Source: Agrocybe praecox | Lineage: Eukaryota > Basidiomycota > Agaricomycetes > Agaricales > Agrocybaceae | NCBI GenBank assembly: GCA_964017145.1 | Contig: OZ024847.1 | Location: 2,914,001 to 2,978,000 of the forward strand | DNA length: 64,000 nucleotides | Direction of reading: 5' to 3' | Part shown: positions 1-10,582 of the stretch, piece by piece | Layout: each line of letters opens with the position of its first letter | Position numbering within the stretch: position 1 is the stretch's first letter | Position numbers and translations under genes: made by a program | Notes under the pieces: model-generated | Seen by the model: only the letters and a program-made list of their open reading frames with translations | Told to the model about the DNA's origin: nothing | Database searches by the model: none

Positions 1-401
1 CATAGGGAAAGCAGACAGACTAAGCGCTTACAGTGGTGTTTCTGAATGCCGCGTCAACTGAACTCCTTTGCTACTGATGACCAAGCCTGGTGGAAAGTAA
101 GAAGGGACTTTGCGTATTTCATGGGGTTCAAGAGGTTCAAGAGGAACGTATTTTTTTGGTAAGTTTTTGTTCAGCGGATGGTCAGCAGGCAAAAATATGT
201 TGAAGATGAAATTGGAGTTGCAGAACTGAACTAGGAGGCCAACGTCGCCAATACATGTCCCCCGGTCTTGGAATTCCTGGTGAGTTCCCGGAGAAATTAG
301 ACCACAGGCACAGTAGAACAGACGTGCATTGAGTAGGTTTTGGAAATCCAGGCATATGTTGAATTTTTGGGCTAAGGCCTATAGGGAAAGGGAGAAATAT
401 C
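1..401. other. No supported gene; flank of the KDZ element
   Basis: I see no coding region here that I can defend. Short open frames exist but have no recognisable motif, good start context or splice logic. A direct duplication of the phrase 'aagaggttca' near 130 is the only local repeat. This stretch probably lies outside the KDZ element, which I place from about 402. Confidence 0.4.
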
Positions 402-504
402 ACACCGTGCACGGCACTTTTGTTTGCACTGTGCATACCACACAAAAGGCCCCCGTTCATCAGCACATATCCATTTCACAGAGCACGTGCTCTTTCAGAT
501 ACTG
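402..504 (+). repeat. Left imperfect terminal inverted repeat candidate
   Basis: The segment starts with ACACCGT (402-408) and contains CACAGAGCACGTGCTC (477-492) followed by TTTCAGATACTG. The reverse complement of 15,361-15,390 reads CACAGGGCACGTGCTC then CTTCCGATTACCTG, and 15,448-15,454 is ACGGTGT. The match is degenerate with small gaps and both arms contain a CACGTG core. This is the best candidate for the KDZ element end, but no exact target duplication flanks it. Confidence 0.4.
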
Positions 505-689
505 AAAAATGCAATTTAATCTTATTGCGTTTTTTCCATTTATATAAATCACTAAAAATATGTCTTTGTATCATTCGAGAACAGCTATGATATACCTGTA
601 TTATATTCTTAATTATCTCTATTTTTTAGTGAATAAAACGGATCCCTACATAGTCATAATTCTCGACGCTCACTATACCTGAGGGATGG

Positions 690-2345
690 AACCTTTCTAG
701 TACTTGTATATAGGTACTAGAAGCTTAGCTAGTATTTATATACAGTGTAGTACCAATGACTATTTGGGCTCAGACCCACTTTACGACCTAGTATCTTCGT
801 ACTAGATACACACATCCCACCCTGTATATAAATACAAGGTTGCTCGCGTGACTAGCACAGCAATACTTTCGCTAGTACGCACATACAAGGCGTGGCAGGT
901 GTCTATATGTATGCCGGAAATCCTATTTCTTCGGAACTATTACCACCTCCAAATATACATCCAAATAGGCGACGCAAATTTAATCTCCGCCCTCGCCGTA
1001 TGATCTGCCGAGAGTATACTTAATTGTTCTGCTATTTCACGGATCTTTCTATGCGCTGTACTCCATATAATCAAATAAGTGTGTGTATATAGTTGGGGTT
1101 GGCCACTGTGTAATATCGTTTCCCCCCCCATATCTGCAGCCGCACAGGGAACTGGTTCACACGGCAGTGAGAGGCCGCGGCAAAGTACTCGGCTAGATCT
1201 GCTGCGTGCGTTGTACTACGTACAAGAATGTGATTTAAATATAATATCTACATACAATATGCGCTCTACCTGGAGCCTTGTAGATAAATACTAGATCACA
1301 GCCTAGTATTTACATACAAGGTGCGCTCTATCACGAGCCTTGTAGATAAATACTAGCTGACAGTCTAGTATCTACATACGAGGTGTGCTCCATCACGAGC
1401 CTCGTAGTAAGTGAATATGCGCTCTGCCTTGAGCCTTGTAAATAAATACTAGATCACAGTCTAGTATCTATATACAAGGTGCGCTCTATCACGAGCCTTG
1501 TAGATAAATACTAGGCCGTGAGCTAGTATCTACATACAAGGTGCGCTCTATTACGGGCCTTGTAGATAAATACTAGATCACAGTCTAGTATCTACATACA
1601 AGGTGCGCTCTATCACGAGCCTTGTAGATAAATACTAGGCCGTGAGCTAGTATCTACATACAAGGTGCGCTCTATCACGGGCCTCGTAAGTGAGTACGTG
1701 CTCTTCCTGGAGCCTTGTAAATAAATACTAGATCACAGTCTAGTATCTACATACAAGGTGCGCTCTGTTGCGAGACTTGTAGATAAATACTAGATCACAG
1801 TCTAGTATCTACATACAAGGTGCGCTCTGTTGCGAGCCTTGTAGATAAATACTAGATCACAGTCTAGTATCTACATACAAGGTGCGCTCTGTTGCGAGCC
1901 TTGTAGATAAATACTAGACTGTGAGCTAGTACCTGTGTACAAGGGACTCGGGTCCAGCACACCTTGTATGTAGATACTAGCTCACAGCCTAGTATTAATC
2001 TACAAGGCTCGCAGCAGAGCGCACCTTGTATGTAGATACTAGACTGTGATCTAGTATTTATTTACAAGGCTCCAGGAAGAGCACGTACTCACTTACGAGG
2101 CCCGTGATAGAGCGCACCTTGTATGTAGATACTAGACTGTGACCTAGTATTTATCTACAAGGCTCGCAACAGAGCGCACCTTGTATATAGATACTAGACT
2201 GTGATAGAACATCCTAGTATCTACATACAAGGTGCACTGTTCCCGCGTACCTTGTACATAAATACTAGACTGTGATAGAACATCCTAGTATCTACATACA
2301 AGGTGCGCTGTTCCCGCGTACCTTGTACATAAATACTACGTATAT
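690..2345. repeat. Hairpin repeat array 1 (CTAGTAT family)
   Basis: From about 1,240 to 2,340 the DNA is nearly all copies of a 55-60 bp unit. Each unit holds an imperfect palindrome of the form CTTGTAGATAAATACTAG, a 5-10 bp loop, then CTAGTATCTACATACAAG, and a spacer such as GTGCGCTCTATCACGAG. I count roughly 17 hairpins; weaker copies begin near 690. The array also contains a long inverted repeat: about 120 bp from 1,648 reappear reverse-complemented between about 2,015 and 2,135. It ends about 70 bp before the ATG of the gene at 2,417. Likely sub-terminal transposase sites, a promoter, or both. Confidence 0.85.
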
Positions 2346-2416
2346 TCCTAGTACAAAAATACAATGCATTTATATATATATATGCGTATTTACGTTTTCA
2401 TTTACCGCTCCCATTC

Positions 2417-3098
2417 ATGCCACCTTCAACACCACTTCGGCGCTCCCCTCGAAACCTATATCCCAAGCTCCCCCGCCGTTCTCCACGGTTTTCCAAAAAA
2501 AAACCCTCCGCTGTCTCTGCCCATCTTTCCACACCTCGCAAACGCCGACGTCGTAGATCCCAAAAGCAGTCTAGAGTTCTACAGCCTAGACCATTCCCGT
2601 CTCCTTCTCCCCTTGGAGAACATCCTTTGAACGACTCTATTTGTGGGAATCCTGCCTGCGCAAACAACATTTGCACGGATATTTCTGGTCTCTCATTGGT
2701 GGTATATTACGGAGTAAGTCTCACACATACCTATCAAATTAATTCTCTTTTCAGTAACATATAATTTTAATTGATAGACGTCAACTCCTTCCTATTCCGA
2801 AAGATGGGTATGTCGTCCTAGACAACCAGACAATATGTGGCGACTGCTCGACGACCTTCACTTTTACCACATCATCAACTTCGCCAACACCCGCTTCCTT
2901 CGCTACACTCCATATGTGGAAGAAGGATGGGTTCCCTTCGATGCAGACGATAAATTTCTCAGCGTCAAAGGGGAGATGATGATTATTCGGGACATTAATT
3001 TGACGGAGGGCGATTGCCTTGGTCTGGCGGCGAAGGTTCGACGGGTACATAAACAAGTGATCATGACGGATGTACCTGTACCTAACCGATTTAGATAA
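2417..3098 (+). CDS. Basic-tailed small protein, KDZ cargo (hypothetical)
   Basis: Two exons, 2,417-2,713 and 2,778-3,098, joined by a 64-nt GT-AG intron in phase 0, give about 205 aa. The N-terminal 75 residues are very rich in Arg, Lys, Pro and Ser and look like a nuclear, nucleic-acid-binding tail. Around residue 80 there is a short Cys motif (CGNPACANNIC). The second exon encodes a compact region beginning near MWRLLDDLHFYH with mixed hydrophobic and acidic residues and no family I recognise. The start codon sits about 70 bp downstream of hairpin array 1, which suggests the array acts as its promoter or operator. Function unknown. Confidence 0.6.
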
Positions 3099-3179
3099 TA
3101 TGACTGCATCGTGTACTTGGTCTATGGGAATATATGTGCCCTGATGTGTTGTGACTCTTTTTTTGGCTAATGTGAGGAC

Positions 3180-3510
3180 AACACTAGTAATATTTATAAG
3201 TTGCGTAAGCGCTTAGTATATTTACACAACACAATCAATCTTCCTAGTACGTAATTACAAGGTAATGTTGCCTTCATTAGATGTCATTCTCTGATTCCAT
3301 ACAGTCGGCATTGATATATTTCTGAGTAGTAAGCGGTCATCTAGTATACTTATACAGCTTCATTCTACATAGTCCTTGGCTGCACAGCCATCTAGTAAAT
3401 CCATACAATGATCGGTAAAGAAGCCTTCATCGTAATTAGGCATCTAGTAAATCCATACAATGATCAGCAAAGAAGCCTAAGGTCGCACAGCCATCTAGTA
3501 TATTTATACT
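3180..3510. repeat. Degenerate CTAGTAT repeats between convergent genes
   Basis: Several short copies of 'catctagta(a/t)at...catacaatg' occur at intervals here. Two near-identical phrases, 'catctagtaaatccatacaatgatc', begin close to 3,391 and 3,441. They resemble half-units of the large arrays but do not form complete hairpins. The segment separates the ends of the genes at 2,417-3,098 and 3,605-6,344. Confidence 0.5.
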
Positions 3511-3604
3511 ACAGGTCTTATATCTATTTTTGGAGCGTCAATCTATTTCCATCAATCTATTTCAATATACCGCAAGATTATATACACTGTGAGAGACAAC
3601 AAAA

Positions 3605-6344
3605 CTACTTATTACCACGGCCAAAAGCATCCTCTGCAACACGTTGGACAGGAAAGCGGTTTGAGAAGTAATTCTCAGCATAAAGCTGATCCAAATCACG
3701 ACCCAATAATTCCTCCATAATAAAGACAATGATCGCACGCCATCGAGGATCAAGACACTCAGTATCACGAAGATAGTGCCGAGTGAATGCGAGAGCCGGG
3801 TTAGTTGAAACTGCCGAACCGAACTTGAACCATATCATGTCCCAACAGGCATGGTTCTCGAAACATCCACAATGGCAATGATGCTCCTTAGCGGGGCTCT
3901 CGAGATCCCTCTCATACGCCGATCCGTTGTGTTTATCGGCCTGGTCTGGTTTTGAAGCGGACTTCCCTCTGTGAATGTGGTGATAGCGACATTTGACAGT
4001 AGGTGATTTATCGCCGGATGTCAACACACGGAGCGTAAGCGCCTTACTGATAGTGACAATTGACGGACAGAAAGATTGAACCTCGCGCGCGCATCGAAGC
4101 GTGGTGGCGTCGAACTTGTTTAATGCCGCTTGGATTTCTTCGGGATCACCTTCCTTGATGGCCTCCTTGTACGCATCTACTAGATCATACGCGACACCTG
4201 ATCAGATGGAAACGAATTAGTATGATATTTCCAAAACAACATAATAAGAACTTACTGATCATTTCTGAGCGCTCCTCCGGATTAGTTACCCATTTACACT
4301 TGTGGGCGTTTACATCCTTCTTGGTAGTCGCCTTCCGGGAGTTGGTTGCTTCAAGTACCGAGATCTGAGTCTTGACCAGGGTTACACGAGTCTGTAAATA
4401 GGAGAAGTTGGCGACTGTTCCTGCGACAATTTGCTCGGTCAAGGTGTCCCTGAGGCGTCGCAGATCATCAAGTGACATCATGCCAATGTCACTGTGAATG
4501 GGGTGGAGCTTGGTAAGGGTCCTCAATGCGGTGTTCTCTTGTCGTTTGAGATCTTCGATGATCTTGTTCATCTCAGCATCGTGCCGGTGGAGTTCGTCAC
4601 GCTTGGCTCGAGCGACATCCGAATCGAGTCGTTCTTCTCCGGGTCCGTCCCCCTGGTTGTATTGGATCGCAAGGATTGCCTTCTGCAAGGTTTCCTTCTG
4701 GAATATGGCATCGCTCGAGGCTTGCTGAAAGAAAAGGTACTCGCGTCGAGCCAGCCAAGCCTTGGGTTCCTCGCCTTGTTCCATGTGGGCGGCCGCGGAG
4801 TTGTCGAAGACGTTCCTGTCGATGGGCTGATAGATAAAAACGTAGCGCAGTATTTCTTCCTTGGTTCTGAATGATAATGAATATATATTTGAGTAACACA
4901 CTTATATAAATAAATAAAATATTTACTTACCTTTTGTCGTAGGGCTTTAAATCTATTTGGATCATGTCAAGGTTAAATTGCAGTCCCGGATTTTGCCAAG
5001 TCATGGGGTCGAAATCTCTACCGAACCTAGGCCATGTATATGTCAGAAACAATGTGATATGTAATATCCTGCGAACGTACTCTTGTTGCACATAATGTCC
5101 CATTACCGTCCCTTCCAGAGCTCCGGAATCGACAGTACTTCAAATTTCATTGATGAGCATGGTAAGGAGGACAATATATTGTATGACTCACGTTTGCGAC
5201 ACATTATGATTGAAGGGTGGGTTTCCCCAAGAGAATAGATTATGCTCCACAGGGTGGCCGGAGCCTCCTGGGACTGTGTTGTGCATAACCGTAGATACCT
5301 GCGGCTGTGGATCCACATTCATCGCAAATTCATTGGTAATCAATTGCGATGAGCGCTCAAAGCTATATTGTTCGAAGTTCAAGCATAAGCGGCCCGGTAC
5401 AAACAAGATTAAAATAGACGCACCTGTTAAAAATAGGTTGCTCAGTAGGAGCACACTTGTCGGCGTCCATGTCAACGTCTTTCTCTGCACATGTAGCTGA
5501 GTCAAGAACTGATTTGGTAGCTGATTTGGTAGCTGAGTCAAGGACTGGGTCGGAGATGGGCTTCAAAGAACTTGTTGGGCCTAATGGTCTGTAAATCGTG
5601 CAGTAAACACGGCATCATTATCAATAAGATAAGATAAGATTAAGAATTAAATAGCTAACCCCTCTATGGTAGCGTCGCCCTCTAAACCCTTATCCACAGA
5701 CGGTGCCCCACCTCCAACAATAGGGGATCTGCCAATGCCAAGTGAAGGCTATAAGAAACCGGAAGAACTTGATATCACGTCAACCAGCAAACTCACCCAT
5801 TCAACGCGTTCGCAGCATTCTTCTGCGTGTCGTTCGTGTGCAATGGGAGTTCTTGGGCAGTTCTGACAGATATTGTTACAAATTATCAAGCTGCTGGCAG
5901 ATATATAGTATGTAGAATAGCGATTACCTTTCAGATACGCCTTCATGCGTGCGATTTTGTTCTGAGTTCGCGTTTGGCATGGAAACATCCATTGCCCGTG
6001 GTTCGGGCTCTGAGACCGGTGGACCGGGGAGGTCAGAACCTTCTCGCATCGCTTTCAGCTTGTCCAAGGTCTTCTTCGAGTGATCTCGACGTCGGCGAAC
6101 CGCCTCTTTAGCCTCTGTTCGACATCAATTGTCTGATCTATTTATAAAATAAAGTGATGTTCGTACCAGCATCCACATTCTTGACTCCTTTATACTTCTG
6201 GACCCATTCACCCTGCGACGTGTTGTACTCGGCAGTCCACTGACTGACTAACGCAGCATCTGGTGATAAAAATACTTAGCTGCATATACACGTGGGAATC
6301 GCGCGGCACTGCATACGAGTTTTAACCCAATCAACAGAATCCAT
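3605..6344 (-). CDS. Multi-exon coiled-coil protein with Cys/His cluster (hypothetical)
   Basis: The ATG at 6,344 opens a short first exon (to 6,317), then an exon at 6,259-6,167 and several more down to the stop at 3,605. Splice sites of the early exons keep frame; the middle (5,000-5,700) is less certain. The largest exon (about 4,860-4,260) encodes a charged, helix-rich coiled-coil region. The last exon (about 4,195-3,605) holds a dense cluster with the order C-H-H-H then HHCHCGCFENHACW, a likely zinc site. No known family was recognised. It belongs with the KDZ cargo; such elements are known to carry DNA-binding partners of the transposase, so a role in DNA binding is inferred only. Confidence 0.55.
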
Positions 6345-7027
6345 GGAAATGCGACTGATTGCAAGGGAGTGGGCAATAAAAAGAGGGGGGGATTTTTGTT
6401 GTTGGAAATATACTAGGCTCGCTTTTCCAAGTCGTTATAAGTTACAAGAATTTCAAATGTAATGCAATGACCCCTATTTTTTGATTTGCCCGATCTCTGT
6501 TTCTTATCTCTAATCTTAGAAATAAGCGGCGAGTTCGGCTTTATCCGTCGGACTTTGAAAATGTGTCGAATAAGCCTGTTGTAATTTCAAAACCTAATAC
6601 CCCTCGGGGGTCCAAGATTTTTGGCAGGGATAATCTACATATAAATTTAATACATTCTATAATGTTTATTTTAAAATTTGGTGTGTTCCTCCAACAGGGC
6701 AGTACAATTGAGCTCGACGAACACCTTATCCGGTAGCGGTTTCTATCAATAGCACGACGCGACGCGAGCAGTCACATGATTTTGGTTATAAATACCGATC
6801 ACTCCCTCATCATTTTTAATATCAGTGCAAAGTGCAAACGAAGCTCGTGGTGATGTACATGATGGCCGACTGGCATAGTGAATCATCATTTAGTATCAAG
6901 CTCCGGTAGATCTGAATTCAACAATCTTGAGTGACTATATGCACATCTACGCAACCATATGCTACAATTATATATATACATGCATAAAATCTAAGAATAG
7001 TGCATTGCCACTTCGCCGCATTTCTAA
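6345..7027. other. AT-rich divergent intergenic region
   Basis: Non-coding by eye. It separates the divergently transcribed genes starting at 6,344 (minus) and 7,028 (plus), so both promoters should lie here. No CTAGTAT hairpins are present. A 'ctcatcattttt' tract and a 'tatatatata' stretch near 6,970 could contribute to promoter function. Confidence 0.5.
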
Positions 7028-7927
7028 ATGGCTGATAATGACGGTCTAACAAAGCAGCAACGATATTACCAGAGGTCAATTCAAGTCTAATATATGAGCT
7101 CTAATGGTCCTGACATACAAATATTTTTTTAATTCCAGAAACAAAGAAAAGTGTGATGCTCAACGTGCTGCTGCCAAACGCGCCAAACGTCTGAGGTAAG
7201 TAGTATATTTTAACTATTAGAGGCGTACAAGATGAGCTAACGTGGATGTTAGAGAGAACAACCAGCCATTGCAGTACGTTTCTCAAGTCTAGAACTCCAG
7301 CTTGTTTTACTCATTACAGTATCAAGCGAAGACAAATGCATACAGACAGACCTACCAGCCGATCCACTTGACGAATTAATGGACGTATACTGGTCCATTC
7401 CACATCGTCCGACGGCCGATGAAATGAAGGAGCTTCATGCCCTTATTGATTCGAAGAAGAGCATTCCGTCTTCGTATCTTGTCATGTCACCCGAGGAATG
7501 TCGTGCAATTGTTTCCCACACCTCATCACAATACGCAACAATCCTCAGTCTTCGTGAAGAGATACAAATATGGAGTGGGCATTGGGGAGGGATACACGCT
7601 TGGCCGGAAACATTCGAAGTGGTTTTTCGTCGTGCATATAAACGTGGAGAAGATAAGGTCACCAGGTTTATTGAACGATTGCTGGTTCATGAACTTCGTG
7701 GCAAAGCCCTACTCCGCCAACTTCAGTTCATCGAAGGCACCCTTCCTAAGAGTAAAGCAGCTCTACACTCGCTTTGGGACTATCAGCAGGAGCAAGTGAT
7801 TACGGTGGTCCAAGGAATTACAATCATCCAGACTAAACTTCCAGTACTGCGACGCATGTCCTTTGCCTCAGATCCTCATGGATCCTTAGAGATTAATAGG
7901 GACGATGTATTCAATATATACCAGTAG
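7028..7927 (+). CDS. Small basic-N-terminus protein, bZIP-like basic stretch
   Basis: Small exons from ATG 7,028 lead into a long final exon ending at the stop at 7,925-7,927. The best join uses the acceptor after 'gtatcaag' near 7,328, which keeps the frame. The product is about 240 aa. The N-terminus has a basic run (NKEKCDAQRAAAKRAKRLREN) resembling the basic region of bZIP proteins, but there is no heptad leucine zipper after it. The C-terminal 180 residues are helical and charged with no recognised domain. It is probably a KDZ-borne accessory protein; DNA binding is a guess from composition. Confidence 0.55.
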
Positions 7928-8214
7928 TAGAGGATTTATATATGTTGTTTAGTTCGAAAATTATCCGTACCCAACTTCCAGTACTCTGAAGTACTCTGAT
8001 GCATAACCTTCAATGGCTCAGTTATTCGTAGTTATGTAGTTCGAGTTCAATAGACATTCAGTATTTGATATTTTTCAATGGTAAAAAATGTAGACATAGG
8101 CTCTATTGAGTCTAATTGAATCGAAACCACTTATTATACAGCATCTAACTCCCCAAATAAGCTGACTACTACCAGGAAAAGAGCTCATAGTTCGAGGAAG
8201 ACCGAGACATGTGA

Positions 8215-8355
8215 CTCAATATTGGACGCGACTTGGACGCGACTTGGACACGACTTGAGCGCAAGTTGGACGCGACTCGCACATGACTCGGACACTTTGG
8301 ACGCGACTTGAACATTACCTGGAAAATCTGGACGCGACTTGGACGCGACTTACCA
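8215..8355. repeat. Minisatellite of GGACGCGACTT units
   Basis: A degenerate tandem repeat of the 11-mer GGACGCGACTT and close variants such as GGACACGACTT. It lies between the 3' end of the gene at 7,028-7,927 and the 3' end of the gene at 8,523-9,935. No coding role is visible. Confidence 0.75.
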
Positions 8356-8522
8356 GCCACATTATCTAAACAACGCTGAATGTAACTTCGACAACTAAAT
8401 GAAAACTTCAACGTTTCAACATTAATGCTTGTCACTTGTCTGAGTCTTTAAATGTAACCATAATTTTTTTCATATAGTCAACTTATTCAAGATGATATCA
8501 ATAAAAGGCGGTCAAATAAATA

Positions 8523-9935
8523 TCATTCACTAGGTATGCCCAACCTCTCCGAATACATGTCTAATTTACGAGTCATATCTAACATACGTGCCTCCATCTC
8601 AGCCACTTTATCGTGCATCTTGGCGTTCTCCTCCTTCGACTCCTTGAGTTTTGCTCCCAGAAGAAGCGCGTTGGAACGACGAGAAGCAAGCAAGTCGCTC
8701 ATGAGATCGTCATATTGGGTAACAATATCCTCCATCCTCTCAGAAGCTTCTCGGAAGAGGCGTGGAGAGGTGTAGTGTATCGTTGCGCCAACACCGCCTG
8801 TGTGTTGGGCTCCAACAAACAGCCAGCAACCGGTACTCGCAGCGAGGTCGTCACATCTCTCAACAAGTCGGTTCATGTTCTCCAAGAACCGCTTGCTGGC
8901 GAGAGGAGCTTCCTCAATGGGAGCGGGTCTAGCATGTTTGCGATAGATTTCTACAAAAATGAGGTTAGTATCTTTGCATATAGTAATAGGTAGTAGCATT
9001 ACTAGTACTCACTATGAGCGACCCCTCCTCGCATACACCCATGTACATGCCCGTGCTTTGGGTTACTCTTGGTCGCACGCACGTTCTTCGAGCTATTATT
9101 GGAGACCTGTCCGTCTGCAGCAGTGGAAGACGAAGGTTGTGGAGGTGTCCAGGGGTTGGAGGACGGAGTATCACCCTGTCAAGGGAAATATCTATAATTA
9201 GATATCTATAATTAACATAGACTACACGACATTACTTACCTGATAGATTCCTGCGGGAGGACGGGATGGAGTCGTCGGGGCAGATGTACCTGAAGAATGA
9301 CTCGTAAATTAGATATTGATATTTATATAATATTTTATGTGGAACATACCTCCATCAGACATCGGCGGCAAGGGAGGAAAGGGAGGCAACAACGGAAGCT
9401 CAGAATTAAACTGAGGGGTTCTATGACGGAAAAATACGTTGTCGGGAATAGGGACGGGGGGTTGGAATTGCGGGAGGGTAGGGATCGGCGTCGGTGCTAA
9501 CGCGGGGTGCTCATTACTGGTCATAGACGATGTAATATTCTACTTGATGTGCTTAGCTCAAATCTCAAACATATCAGATAGCATATGATAACATACCTCC
9601 ATGATTCCTTGCTCGCGGAGAAACTCACGGCCTCCCTTTGTATGGACGCATTGTCTGCGTAATGGCTTTCCTGGACAGCGCTGGCACCTCCGACCACCAA
9701 CAGACTTGGAGGGAGCATTTCTGACCTATATAGACTTAGATTATGTACAACATACAAATGTTAATGGCCTTACCTCTGCTTGTTGTGCCAAAAATTCCCG
9801 TCCGGAAGCGGTGTGAGCACATTGGGTCAGTAGAGGCTCATCTGGACATCGACGACAGTGTCTTCCAGGAGTGGCCTTGGAAGGAGAAGCTGGTAGTGGC
9901 CTGCTTCGGCGCGCCCGTGTGGTTGAAGCAGGCAT
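8523..9935 (-). CDS. Protein with two tandem Zn-knuckle exons, KDZ cargo
   Basis: The likely start is the ATG at 9,935 (an upstream in-frame ATG exists at 9,968), with the stop at 8,523. The first two coding exons each encode the same motif: C-x2-C-P-x2-P-L-x2-Q-C-x-H-T-x2-G-R-E-F-L. They read GRHCRRCPDEPL...QCAHT and GRRCQRCPGKPL...QCVHT, so the exon was duplicated. The spacing suggests a small zinc-binding fold. A proline-rich linker follows (exon near 9,525-9,350), then a helical C-terminal region of about 150 aa ending in a coiled coil (MEARMLDMTRKLDMYSERL). Hairpin array 2 lies just upstream. A sequence-specific binding role for the array is inferred, not shown. Confidence 0.6.
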
Positions 9936-9984
9936 GGGGAAAGAAAGAAAGCACATCGAGACTTGCATACTTGCTTTAAAAATA

Positions 9985-10525
9985 TTTTTAAGCTCTAGTA
10001 TATTCGTACAAGGGACGCAGTTTTTACTCCTGTTTGTATGTGCGTACTAAGTAGTATGAGGGTGGCTCGCAACATAGCACACCTTGTGCGTAAATACTAG
10101 ACTGTGAGCTAGTATCTACATACAACATGCGCTCTGCTGGGAGCCTTGTAGATAGATACTAGACTGTGATCTAGTATCTATCTACAAGGCTCGTGAGAGA
10201 GCGCACCTTGTGTATAGATACTAGACTGTGATCTAGTATCTATCTACAAGGCTCGTGAGAGAGCGCACCTTGTGTATAGATACTAGACTGTGATCTAGTA
10301 TCTATCTACAAGGCTCCCAGCAGAGTGCATGTTGTATGTAGATACTAGCTCACAGTCACCTAGTATTTATCTACAAGGCTCGTGATAGAGCATACCTTGT
10401 ATGTAGATACTAGACCGTGATCTAGTATTTATCTACAACACTCGCAACAGAGCACCCCTTGTATGTAGATACTAGACTGTGATCTAGTATCTATCTACAA
10501 AGCTCGCAACAGAGCCCACCTTATA
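9985..10525. repeat. Hairpin repeat array 2 (CTAGTAT family)
   Basis: Copies of the same hairpin unit as array 1, with the typical spacer 'gctcgtgagagagcgcaccttgt'. Two consecutive copies of about 64 bp at 10,160-10,310 are almost identical. The array lies upstream of the start of the zinc-knuckle gene (9,935, minus) and downstream of the transposase stop (10,583). Its position next to a gene start matches array 1 and array 3. Confidence 0.85.
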
Positions 10526-10582
10526 TGTATGATCTTACGCACTGATAAATTTGAGAATCGTTATTTATTACATATAAAATAT

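Noticed and set aside
1240..2340. CRISPR-like array of regularly spaced repeats
   Set aside because: Units are head-to-head hairpins in a eukaryotic transposon; spacers are themselves repeated and there are no cas genes.
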